The translations under genes and the position numbers were made by a program. A model generated the notes under the pieces. That model was given only the letters and a program-made list of their open reading frames with translations, was not told the DNA's origin and searched no databases. 64,000 bases of DNA from positions 695,523 to 759,522 of the forward strand of contig JAJAGP010000095.1 of NCBI GenBank assembly GCA_025084515.1, read 5' to 3'. Positions 33,539-44,246 of this stretch are shown here, piece after piece; within the stretch, counting starts at the first letter, position 1; each line of letters begins with the position of its first letter. The stretch comes from Ancistrus triradiatus (taxonomy: Eukaryota > Chordata > Actinopteri > Siluriformes > Loricariidae).

Positions 33539-36173
33539 CCTCAAACCTGTATTATTAAACTCTGGGTAAGTGAGTGTTGCTGTCTGTCTCTCCAGAGTTT
33601 GTTTAAGCAGCAGGTGACAGAAACAAACCAGAACCGGATTACTGTGATGATGATCAGCCATGATCATTCCCACCCACGTCTCGTATCCTGAAACGTAACA
33701 AGAGTTGATTCACTCAAATGATTCATTTGTTTTCATCCCCCAGTCCAGCACAGACATTATTACATGCTCTAAAATTCCCCATCAGACCCAGTAAATCTGC
33801 AAATTCTCAAATTACCAGTCAAATCATTCACAAATTGTACTGATTATTGAGAGAGAAATTAATAACAGACAAATGATTCACTGATTCAACTAATTCAAAA
33901 CGATTCACCTATTGACTGCGTGATAAAAGAGACCAAAAAGCTCTTTAAGTGAAATGTGTTGTGCTGTGCTGGTCTAGCGGTTAAGGTACTGGACTATGGA
34001 CCAGAAGGTCCAGGGCTCAAATCCCACTTCTGCCAAACTGCCACTGTTGGGTCCTTGAGTAAGACCCTTAACCCACAATTGCTTGGACTGTAAGATTGCA
34101 TCAACTGTAAGTCGCTCTGGATAAGGGCGTCTGCTAAATGAAATGTATGAATGAATGAATCTTATAATGACCAAACGATTCACTGATTCAAACACTGACT
34201 CTCTGAAAGATAGAGACTATTGACTAATTGACTGACTGATTCAAACATGGACTCTCTGAAGAATGCACTGAACTGGTGACCATTAAAGAAGTGAATCTGA
34301 GTCATGTCCAAACATCTCCTTCACTAACTGGTCTGTGTTTAAGGAAGCCAAAGCTTTGGGTCAGACCTGGATCTATGTTTTCGTAGCCCCGCTGCATGAT
34401 GGTGCGGTCGATGCGCGATACGAGCCATGTACCCACAACACAACTGTTCAGCACCCGTATTATGCAGCTGCTGAGTCCTATGATGATGTTGTAGAAGAAG
34501 AAGAAGTAGTTGAAGTTGTGGAAGGCTTTCCTGCGACAGATTGGTAGAAGGAGGAGGTAAATGTTACACATTCAAATACGTTTTAGGTAACTATTCACAG
34601 TTACCTGTTGTTCAGCGCTAGCGGCTTCTGTTTGTCATCGGGCGACAGTCTGTCCTGCAGAAAGAAGATCTGAACCAGGGTAATCTGTAGCACCACCAGA
34701 GCCACCACAATGAAAATGGACAACCTGAGACCAAAACACAGAGGTGCAGACTGATCAAACTGTGCTTCTGCAAATAAGGAAGAACATTTAGCTCTATACA
34801 GGAGCCACAGTTTCAAAGCTCCACCACTAGATGCCGCCAGATATTACCATCACAGTTTTACTCCGCAAAACCCCTACAACAGCGACCATTAAAAAGTGGG
34901 AATAAACCGTGTCCATAAACAAATCACTTAAATAAACAAGACACTTTAAGTGGAAACGTCTGCGGCTCCAAAAGTCTACCACCAGATGGCGGCAGAGATT
35001 CCCTTAATCCTCGTTTGCAATTCCAGAAATTCACCACCAGATGAAGCCACACTTTTTTTTACACGTTGTACAGTGTACAGCCATGCTGAAGTAAATAAAT
35101 ACACGTTAACAATTACATTAACCATAAATGAATGTACACTTAATTAAAACCTAAAACTGCTCACATGATAATGAGGAATCTGGAGAACCAGTGCATGAAA
35201 CCACTGTTCTGGATCGGCAACACGATCAAGTACGCGATCAGCAGCGCAAAAATGAACTGTACGAAGTGGATGATCAGGTAGCCTGCGGAGTACAGATTGT
35301 GGAGAAAATAAACCATTCAGGTAACAGTAGATTTTAATCACCGTACCTAGGTAAAACAATTAGAAAGAGATTCAATAAATAAACATAGCATAAAAAGTAC
35401 GCTAAAAAAACATCTGTATGTATGACACTGATGGCCATCCAGAATGTTACGTGTGTGTGTGTGTGTGTTTAACAGGTGTGCTCACCCCAGAGGGTGAAGG
35501 CGATCTGCGAGCCTGAATAGCGCGTGATTGACGCCTGTAGGTGAATGACGTATTGATTATTAATCAAAATTATGATTCATGATCAGAATCAGTAAGGATG
35601 ATCAGACTCACCACGCTAACAGCAGAGCTCGGTTTGTGGAACTTCTCCGGCAGGAAGTTCTTCTGCCCCACCCACAACCTCTTGATGTGCTTCCTGAATC
35701 ACCAATCAATCAATCAATCAATCAATCAAATCAATCAATCAGTGACTCATTCTGGATGTGAATCATTTCTGTTGTGTTTAGCGCGTACCTGTAACATGCT
35801 AACACGTGAAACGTGTAGGTAACAGACGTCAGGGACGCAAACACGGTCGTCGCCAACCAGCACTCTTAACACACAAACAACAAACAAACAGTAAACAAAC
35901 TAACAAGCAGACAGAAGGATAAATACATGGATATATACTCAGACGGACAGACAAACTGACAGACAGGAGGAGAGACAGGCAGACAGAAACAGATAGATGG
36001 AGAGACAGACAGACTCACTATAGGCCACATAGCTGAACTGCTGGGCGCTGGGTAACAGGGAGCTGAACTGATTCTCCGTATCGTTTATGGTTGTTGCTAA
36101 ATCCTCCAGAGAATCGACTAGAGAGTCCAGCTTCTTAAACACAACCCCACTGAGACTGTAATCAGCTAATGTC

Positions 36174-36207
<34 letters not shown>

Positions 36208-36273
36208 TTAAATGTACATTACTTTTATTAGGTCATATTTAGTGATGTCAGCTTGATATCCAAAACTTGGAGC

Positions 36274-36356
<83 letters not shown>

Positions 36357-36521
36357 TGCGTGTATAACTTCAGATATCGCTATGTGTACATGTATGTAAA
36401 TATGCATATGTTTATTAGTGTGTGTGTGTGTGTTACCGTTCAGGAGGGCGTCTTAGGAGTGTTTGAACATGTTGGTACTGATTAGACTGAAAAAGCTTCT
36501 CTTCTTCCACCTACAACATAG

Positions 36522-36573
<52 letters not shown>

Positions 36574-36817
36574 ACATAAACACCCACATATATATAGCAA
36601 AGTTATTTTGGGTGAATTATGTAACTGTACTTTGTGTGTGTGTGCTTTGAGTGTGTGTGTGTGTGTGTGTGTGTGGTGGGTGCATGACCTGTTCGCTCTG
36701 CATCTGTAAGCGAATTTGTATGTCCTTAATCACCATGGCGATGAACCGTCCAACGAGAAATGCCAAACACAGGAAACACGGCCACTGCATGATGACCTTC
36801 TCATAATCACCCAGGAT

Positions 36818-36865
<48 letters not shown>

Positions 36866-36976
36866 TACTTTAGGTCATCAACTTTGCAGAAGACTGTACT
36901 AGTTTGAGTAAAGTAAGGTTTCACCCACCTGACCTCCGGGACACGTGATAACATCCCACAGTCTCATTACCAACCT

Positions 36977-37062
<86 letters not shown>

Positions 37063-37696
37063 TAAATGGTGGTACATAAACTAGATTTTCCAAAGTAAAA
37101 AAAATGTTGAAGGTCTTCAAAAGAGCATGTAGCAATACCAAAAATGTCGTCGATATATCTCAGGAAGTTTGAGGGTACAGGTCCAGTATATTGTTCGAAA
37201 AACTGTTTTTCAACAAATCCAACAAAGACGTCTTATTTCAGCACCCACGCTTACTCCTTTTATTTGTGAGTAGTATGCGGAGTCAAAAGTGACACAGCTC
37301 AGGGTTAACAAAAGTTCTGTAAGTCTTATGACAATATCCATGGGAGGGTTCTTCCCAGATCTCACATTAAGAAAATTGTAGATAATTACGCAAAATTTTC
37401 AGAGGAACAGGATGTTTCGGAGTTTTATTTATATATATCTAGATATAAATATATATACAGATTTTAAATCATATCTTGTGTGTATCTATGTGTGTAAGTG
37501 TTTTTTTGTTTGTCTGTATATGGGTGTGTGTGAAAGTATATTTGTTTCTTTCTGTGTGTGTGTATTACCAGGCGAGTGTGTACAGTAGACCCATAACCCC
37601 ACCAAGAGCTCGGTGAGTTGTTGACAGACACAGAAAGAATGGCAGATGGGCCACTCCCACTTCCAGTGCTCCGGCTAAATACAAAATTGCTAAGAG

Positions 37697-37784
<88 letters not shown>

Positions 37785-39632
37785 TTCAGTATGTGAACTT
37801 GACAGTTTAAGGTTGATAATCTGATATAATAGTGGATAAAGAGTAAAAATGATACTAAACTATTTACTTTAGTATCAGAACTGTACAATATTTTAATTTT
37901 AAAACCTCCCACCTTTGAACTAGGCCAGCTTTCATGCAGATGAACATTTTAACTTTACACAGTGGCAACAAACAGCTTTACAAACTGCACAAATCAGTAA
38001 CTCAAAAAGGGTCAAAATGTTGAAACTTATAACTGAACAACATTTTAAAGCAATGACATTAAAACTGGACAAAGTTCAATGTGGAAACTTGTAGCTACAC
38101 CTTGTTTAAAAAGCAACAGCATTTCAAATGGACAAACTTTAATTTAAAGTTGAAATTTGTAACAGCAAAACTTTTTAAAGTAACACCATTTTAAAGCAAT
38201 AACACTGAAACTGGACGAAGTTTTATGTTGAAACTTGTACCTACACTTTGTTAAAAAAAGTGGCAGAAGTTTAAATCGACAAACACTTTCAGGTTAATAT
38301 TTGTAGCTGCAAAACTGTTTAAAGTGACAACGTTTTAAAGCGAGAACATTAAAACCGGACAAAGTTTTATGTTGAAGTTTGTAGCTACACTTTGTGCAGA
38401 ATTTTAAATAGACAAACTTCCATTTAAAGGTTAATATTTGTAACTGCAAATTTTTTGAAGTGACAACATTTAAAATGGACAAAGTGTCGTACCGAACCTT
38501 GTATCTACTTAACATTTAACCCAGATAAAATTGTACGCATGTGTGTTGTGAGTCAGTCAGTACGTTTGGCCCAGTTAGGAACCACAAAGGGCGTGTAGGA
38601 GTCGGAGAAGAGGAGCAGCACGCTGGGGGTAACAGCGCCGAACGCAAAACCGTACGACCAACGGTTACTCATACTGTCAAGGAAATCCAATGGCCTGATG
38701 ACATCAACACACACACACACACACACACAAATACATACATGAGTCGCTGTATAGAGCGGAGAAAATAAAATGTATTATCATTTGTGTTCCTATAACTATT
38801 ATTAGTGTTATTAATAACCACATAACCTTGCAATAATTTTTTTAAGTTATTTTTTTCAAAGTGTCTTTATTTGCAGTTACCTAGCAACAGTGAGGTCATA
38901 CTTTAAACAGTGAGTACTGTCTGCTTTTATGAACTAGTATAACATGAAATAGTTACAGCATTGGAGTTGTATTATTCTTTTGTGTGTATGAGACTCACAC
39001 CACAATGCCAAATCGACCCTGTAAAAAGGGAAATCGTTCCTCAAACGGCTGCCGCTTCACTCTGTGCTGCAGGAAGGACAACAGAGCCACAATACACAGC
39101 TGCAAGCACGCACACACACACACACACACACACACCACAGTTTCAGAATTCAGATAGAACAAAGCTCGCTGTGTGTGATCATTAATCATTAATCATTAGC
39201 CAATCAAAATATTATTTTATAGCCCTTGGTAGTCTAGTTCTAGAATAAAAGCAACAGATGCAGTACAGTACGATATAATCCACAGTAGCCTATACTAATA
39301 TACACTACACTACACTATATATATATATATATATATCAGTCGTTGTTATTACGGTTCATGTTCCAGCACGTTAGACCCAGAGGAAAATTAGATACTTGGA
39401 CTGACACAAGCCTCTAATGAGCCAGAGCTGGGATATGACACTGTGTGTAGAAGTGTTAGTAATAACAATATTATTAGTATTATTAGTGATAATAATCGCA
39501 GTAGTGGTGGAAGCGGTAATATCAGTACTAGTTGTCATGTCGCCCCAGGCTCCAGTCCACTTTAATACTCACTGAGGGCACAAGGGAAATGTGCAGGAAC
39601 AAATCCATGGAAAGTCCACAGTCAGTCCCCAT
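33256..39632 (-). CDS. stra6l: STRA6-family retinol transporter (stra6l/RBPR2-like), 16 exons found, one missing
   Basis: STRA6 and RBPR2 are multi-pass membrane receptors that take retinol from RBP4. Exons: 39632-39573, 39099-38999, 38694-38564, 37689-37569, 36974-36929, 36817-36689, 36510-36437, 36175-36019, 35864-35789, 35693-35612, 35534-35486, 35282-35165, 34724-34605, 34530-34367, 33687-33547, 33440-33256. Landmarks in STRA6 order: LFLHISLVPSLCIVALLSFL, VVPLDFLDS, GALEVGVAHL, LWDVITCPGGQILGDYEK, FLVGRFIAMVIKDIQI, GYLIIHFVQFIF, SRIDRTIMQRGYENIDPGYE, NPVLVCFCHLLL and C-terminal RWLLFYTLLKNPKLILLRK. Phases fit except between 36437 and 36175, where direct joining creates a stop; an exon of length 3n+1 is missing. 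Position beside tdrd7 favours stra6l over stra6. The N-terminus may extend upstream. Confidence 0.85.
33961..34144 (+). mobile_element. tRNA-derived SINE
   Basis: The head has RNA polymerase III boxes: A-box-like TGGTCTAGCGG (33970-33980) and B-box-like GGCTCAAATCC. The body contains GTTGGGTCCTTGAGTAAGACC. The tail GTCGCTCTGGATAAGGGCGT then CTGCTAAATG is the shared 3' tail of widespread fish SINEs mobilised by L2-type LINEs. It ends in a short (GAAT)n run. It lies in a stra6l intron, antisense to the gene. Confidence 0.9.
36179..36352. repeat. Two (CA)n microsatellites flanking the gap in stra6l
   Basis: CA runs at about 36179-36206 and 36279-36353, the second over 35 units long, occupy most of the interval where an exon is expected. 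Confidence 0.95.
36521..37059. repeat. (CA)n and (TA)n microsatellites in stra6l introns
   Basis: CA runs at about 36521-36570, 36821-36862 and 36981-37026, the last joined to a TA run at 37027-37059. Each lies close to a splice site. Confidence 0.95.
37075..37390 (-). mobile_element. Penelope-like retroelement reverse transcriptase fragment
   Basis: On the minus strand, broken by frameshifts and a stop, the translation gives LSCVTFDSAYYSQIKGVSVG, then EQYTGPVPSNFLRYIDDIFG and TCSFEDLQHFF. YIDD (37157-37146) is the catalytic box of reverse transcriptases. The upstream F-x-Y-Q-x-G-x-x-G pattern and downstream ED-L-x-x-F are typical of Penelope/Neptune-type elements in fish. Only about 300 bp remains, in a stra6l intron and in the gene's orientation. 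Confidence 0.75.
37700..37782. repeat. Long (CA)n microsatellite
   Basis: About 41 uninterrupted CA units, starting roughly 10 nt upstream (gene sense) of the stra6l exon that begins at 37689. Confidence 0.97.
37915..38515. repeat. Diverged tandem repeat, unit about 142 bp, in stra6l intron
   Basis: A unit running through AACATTAAAACTGGACAAAG, TTATGTTGAAACTTGTAGCT, ACACTTTGTT and ATTTGTAACTGCAAAAC recurs about every 142 bp (AAACTGGAC at about 38064, 38208, 38350). There are three to four copies with many substitutions and indels. Non-coding. Confidence 0.75.
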
Positions 39633-39639
39633 CCTACAA

Positions 39640-41600
39640 ATGAACAGAGGAAGTGCTAATGTCAACAACACACTACATGAGATTTAATATCATCGTATCA
39701 TCTGATCATCAAGACCAACAAGATCTTAATTAGGGATCTGGGCCAATCAGAAGAAGATATATCTAGGTATGGAATAGATGTAAACAAACAAGCTGCTGGT
39801 ACAGGTAACATTATGAGGAAAAGAAAGACATTTAAAAAGGAATTAGTTAAGCTGCTGTCGCTCACTGAGATCTAGATTTAGATTATTCTACAGAATAATA
39901 AAAGGACCTTTCTAGCTTCTAGGTTTTTATTTTTTAAACATTAAAGATCATTTTGAGGTACTTAATAAAGCTGCACTGTAACAGTGATTTAAATCCTTAA
40001 ATGTTGTTTAGAACTGTAAATAATAATCACATATGCACTCTAAGAGGGTTAAGGTGCATCCCATTAACCTGCGTTACAGTACTGGGTACGATAAGTAAAT
40101 CTAAAAATGAATCAAATAATATTACAAAATAAAGATCAAGATGCAAGAACCAAGCAAACCTCATATGAGGTTACTCATTATTATTATTATTATATTATTA
40201 TTTTATCATTTTGGGAGCATGAAGAGATAATGCCCTGCATGTTTGTTAATCCTAATTACTCACCTGGTTCCTCTGGTGAAAGCGACTCTTCAGGAAACGT
40301 AAATCAAAGTGGTGTGACATCAAAACACGAACTTGAACATGACTTGTTTCTGGTTCCTAAAACCGAAGGCTCTTATCTTTCAAAACCAAACCCCTGATCA
40401 CATGATCACATTACCTTTAACCTGTCCTGGTCTGAAGTGTTCCAGCGTTAGAAGTGAGTCAGAGGAAGGAATCACGATAAGCTTGGTATGTTGATAAAGC
40501 TGCGACGTGTGAAGCTGATTCCTGATTATTTTATGTAAGATTAAAATCATTAGGATTATTTTAAAGACTTTTACTGCAAACCTGATGCTGTGTGTCTGTG
40601 TGTGTCTGTGTGTGCTGGTGGCTGGGTGTGTGTGTGCGTGTGTACACAACTGATAAGACCAGAAGTGTTTGCTGTCTGTTGATCATTCATCATGTCATTA
40701 CAATTAATGAAACAGTAAAATGATTCAGCCTCTCATTTTATGACTCATTTAAAGCTTCAGCAAAGTGAATCTTTAATTAATTCAGTTCTCTTTCATTAAA
40801 TGGATCCGTGTTTGAATCGGTCAAGTACTAACTCTCAAAATGAATCAGAAGCAAAACACAGGTGAAGACCAAATGATTCACTGATTCAAACACTTACTCT
40901 GAACAACAGAGGAGTAAATCTGAGATACAAATGTTTCACTGATTCAGTCATGAGTCGTCATCATTTTATGCTTCATTTAATGCTTCAGCAAAGGTGGCTA
41001 AGGTTAATTCAGTTCTCTTTCAAGTGGATCTGGAATTGTTTGTGTCTCAGATTTATTCCTCTGATGCTCAGAATCAGTGTTTGAATCAGTGAATGATTCA
41101 ATCAAATACTGACTCTCCGAATGCCACACAACAAATCACTGGTGAAGACCAAATGATTCAGTGATTCAAATACTGACTCTGAGCATCAGAGGAATAAATC
41201 TGAGACACAAACAATTGACTCACTAATTCAAGCAGTGACTCTTTGAATAACAGAGGCCTAACAAATGCTTTGTTACAAATAATTCACTGATTCAAACTAT
41301 GACTCTGAGCAAAAGACGAGTAAATCTGAGACATAAACAAATAGTTCACTGATTCAAAAACAAAAGTAGAGTGAATCCCAGTGCTAAAATAAATGATTCA
41401 CTGATTCAGTCACTTATTCACTAAACAAAAGCAGAGTGTATCACAATGCTGAAATAAATGATTCATCAATGATTCAAACACTGACTCCCTGAATCTGAGA
41501 AGTGAATCTCGATCTAACCTCAGGTTCGTTAGCATTACCCCGCCATTTAACAAGCCAGATTAGCAAAACAAACTACAGTACACAGAAGCCATTTCAGATG
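39640..41600. other. stra6l 5' flank with GATTCA-phrase repeats
   Basis: No exon recognised. From about 40690 to 41500 phrases such as AAATGATTCACTGATTCAAA, CACTGACTCTCTGAA and GAATCTGAGAC recur in both orientations. The same phrase family appears at 33690-34290 and in mttp introns. An ORF at 40107-40397 has no recognisable content. Confidence 0.6.
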
Positions 41601-41601
41601 C

Positions 41602-41607
41602 TTTATT
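41602..41607 (-). terminator. Polyadenylation signal of the Kazal gene (AATAAA)
   Basis: AATAAA on the minus strand, 55 nt after the TAA stop of the four-exon Kazal gene. Confidence 0.7.
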
Positions 41608-41661
41608 GTGAGATTTAAAGATTAGCAATGCTAGCTGTAGCAGGACACATCGCTAAAAAGC

Positions 41662-41898
41662 TTAGCAGCTTCCATTCTTTGCGATTAAAATGTCAGTTTT
41701 GGTTTTGCTGCAGGAGAGAGAGAACAAACATGAGCATACCAGTTAACCAGAAGAGTTAAAATAAAAGTTAGCGTCAAACTCACAGTCTCTCCACACACAG
41801 GGCACACTCGTTAGCATAGGTGTTTCCGTCGGTCCCGCAAACAGGAGCCATGTTCATGGGACACGCAAAGATCTCCGCTAAATCGATACATGAAGGCT

Positions 41899-41956
<58 letters not shown>

Positions 41957-42391
41957 GTAGGCTCATTTTCTAAATCAGTTAACTAGCCACTTTTCTCTTT
42001 AAATGTTAGGCTGTGACTTTGACAAGCTAATCAAACAGCTTATAGTAAGTTTCAGTAGCAATGCTAGCTAATGCTAGGCTACCTGCTTTACTGTGTTACT
42101 TACTCCAAAGCTAATATTAATAGTTCTGTTAGCAAGCCAGGTCCCTCTGACCTGTAGATTATGGAGCTAATTTGAACGGAATCATTAGCGTGATGCGTTA
42201 TCTGGCAGAATGTGTAGCTGTGTTAGCTCACCTTCCTGACATTTTCGGTAGCTCCCTGAGACCCTGCAACCAAACAAAATGATAAATAACAGAATAACAG
42301 GTGGTAAATAATGCTGTGTGTATGTGTGTAAAATTTAATAACACAAACCTGCTACGAGAAGAAGCAACACGGAAAGGATTAGCACAGACAT
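41662..42391 (-). CDS. spink4: Kazal-type serine protease inhibitor, spink4-like, 4 exons
   Basis: Secreted single-Kazal-domain inhibitor, 77 aa. Exons 42391-42349, 42263-42232, 41896-41784, 41707-41662 (234 nt); all splice sites are GT-AG and every phase fits. Signal peptide MSVLILSVLLLLVAG, then SQGATENVRKPSC. The Kazal core has six cysteines with spacings 8-7-10-2-17 and the hallmark VCGTDGNTYANEC. The end CALCVERLKTKTDI then ILIAKNGSC closely follows human SPINK4 (CQLCLARIKTKQDI...). Met is the second residue after the second Cys, the presumed P1 site, which would not suit trypsin. SPINK4 is known from intestinal goblet cells; SPINK2-type paralogues remain possible. Confidence 0.88.
41903..41954. 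repeat. (CA)n microsatellite in spink4-like intron
   Basis: About 26 CA units beginning a few nt upstream (gene sense) of the Kazal-core exon. Confidence 0.95.
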
Positions 42392-42399
42392 TCTGAGGC

Positions 42400-42490
42400 G
42401 TTATGAGATATCTGCTTAGTGCTTACGCAGTATTATATCATACAGTCACGCGGTGGGAAAACACACCTGAACACACACCTGAGAACACAC

Positions 42491-42578
<88 letters not shown>

Positions 42579-44090
42579 ATAAGTGCTACTATCTTTACAG
42601 CCACTTGTGCAACTCAGAAACTATAACAATACATTTTATATCTGAACATAATTGTAAACACACACACACACACACAGTTAAATGTGCAGTATGTGTTTAA
42701 TATCTAGAGATGTGTATACGTTTTAACACCGAATGTTTTGAGATCGCCATTTTAAATGTAGCACAAGGACAGTCTATGAGCGTAACACAGAGTCTCCCTC
42801 TAGTGGTCAGCAGAAAGTAGTGCAGGCACCCGCAAAAGCACTGTAATAAAAAATCAATAAAACCTCATTCGTTACAAACGATTCACTAATTCAAACAGTG
42901 ACTGTTTAAACAAAAAAACAAAACAAAACAACAAATGCTATTTTTATTTCCCTTTTTACATATTTTGATTCTTAAATTAACTAGTTTTAGGTAAGAAAAT
43001 ATTTTGATAAAACGGTTTTAAATAATGTTTAAAAATTGTATTTTTTCCCTCTGAGCTAAAATTTAACTTCATACCACCATTGGTGAAACCGAAGCTAATC
43101 ATGAACTCAAAGGCACTTATCTCCATGATTCCATTAATCGTGTGATTAAAAGATCGACTTCACTCGACTTGACCTGACGTTCTCACTCAGGTGCCAACAC
43201 GGCATTCCAGGTATCACTGGGGTTGCCAGATTGGAAAATATACTAAAAGATACTTAAAAAGTACAATAAATGTAGTTTCAAAACGTTTTCAAAAATTGTG
43301 CCTTAGACTAAATGAAATGTTTAGACTGAAAACAATCAATTATTAACAAACAAGCTAAAATGTAAATAGGTAGCTAAACCTACCTCAAACAAACACTTAA
43401 AACTAGCACCAACCTGGCAACCCTGTAGCACTGCTCTTATAGAGTCATAGCCTTAGTTACATGAGATAATGTAGTGTATATCATTTTATGAAGTAGTACA
43501 AATCAACTGAGAGTTTCCAGAATTAACTTACACACAGCTGGTTGGGGATTAATAATACCCAACCTGGAAACCGTGACACATTTCCAATAAATGGTTATAA
43601 CTGTTAAGTTTTTTGACCAGAACACATTTCAAGCATGACTTGAAGTAACCTGATCCTGTGTTAAAACTATCCAACCTGGCAACTAATCATACAGAGTAGT
43701 ATAGGACTGTTTTAATATCTGTTGAGAGACCTGATCAAGAGCTGATAGCACCCCCCACACCAACACCCCAAGCCTCCCCCCACACACCCTATGGCCAGTC
43801 CAACATATGTTCACAAACAGGTTGCCAGATTGGCTTATTTCTAGTAAAATCATCTGAGAATTGGATTTATTACTTAGTACGAGACATTAATTGGATTAAT
43901 CAGTGATGTAGTTAAAAACAGAACACTCTTTCATCATAATGGGGTGTGTGTGTCAGAGAGGGTCATCTCCTGAACCCCATCTGGTTTTGTCCGTTGTGGG
44001 AGGGAGCAAAGGGAGGGTCCCACGTTTTGGGAGGCCTTATGAAACGCTCCCTTTCCACACTTTGAGAGTGTTTCATAAGCAACGTGATCT
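42400..44090. other. Intergenic between spink4-like gene and mttp
   Basis: Divergent intergenic region. Long (CA)n at about 42497-42574 and a shorter one at 42657-42675. The phrase family CCTGGCAAC / GGTTGCCAGATTGG recurs at about 43226, 43409, 43562, 43676, 43819 and 44090. No exon seen. Confidence 0.5.
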
Positions 44091-44099
44091 GGCAACCAG

Positions 44100-44156
44100 G
44101 GTTAATGAGTACCTGATTGTACTTGGTGCTGGAGAGTGGAGTTTGGATTCTGACCT
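44100..44156 (+). promoter_or_regulatory. mttp: Candidate HNF1 and HNF4 (DR1) sites in mttp proximal promoter
   Basis: GGTTAATGAGTACC (44100-44113) resembles an HNF1 site. GTTTGGATTCTGACCT (44141-44156) read on the minus strand is AGGTCA-G-AATCCA, a DR1-type HNF4/PPAR element. Mammalian MTTP promoters are known to use adjacent HNF1 and DR1 elements just upstream of the start. Both lie within 150 nt of the ATG on the right strand. No TATA box is evident. Confidence 0.45.
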
Positions 44157-44246
44157 GCATCCAGATAAACAGACGTGGAGCTCCGAGGGTTTCTCTTTCT
44201 GGCTGTTCTGTTTGCTCTTCCTCTCCTCTCATTTCGTCTCATCATC

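Noticed and set aside
33961..34144. A functional tRNA gene
   Set aside because: Polymerase III boxes are present but the acceptor stem does not pair and the 3' tail is the fish SINE tail, so it is a SINE.
40107..40397. 96-codon plus-strand ORF
   Set aside because: No domain, no splice context, low-complexity YYYYYII stretch; most likely chance in AT-rich DNA.
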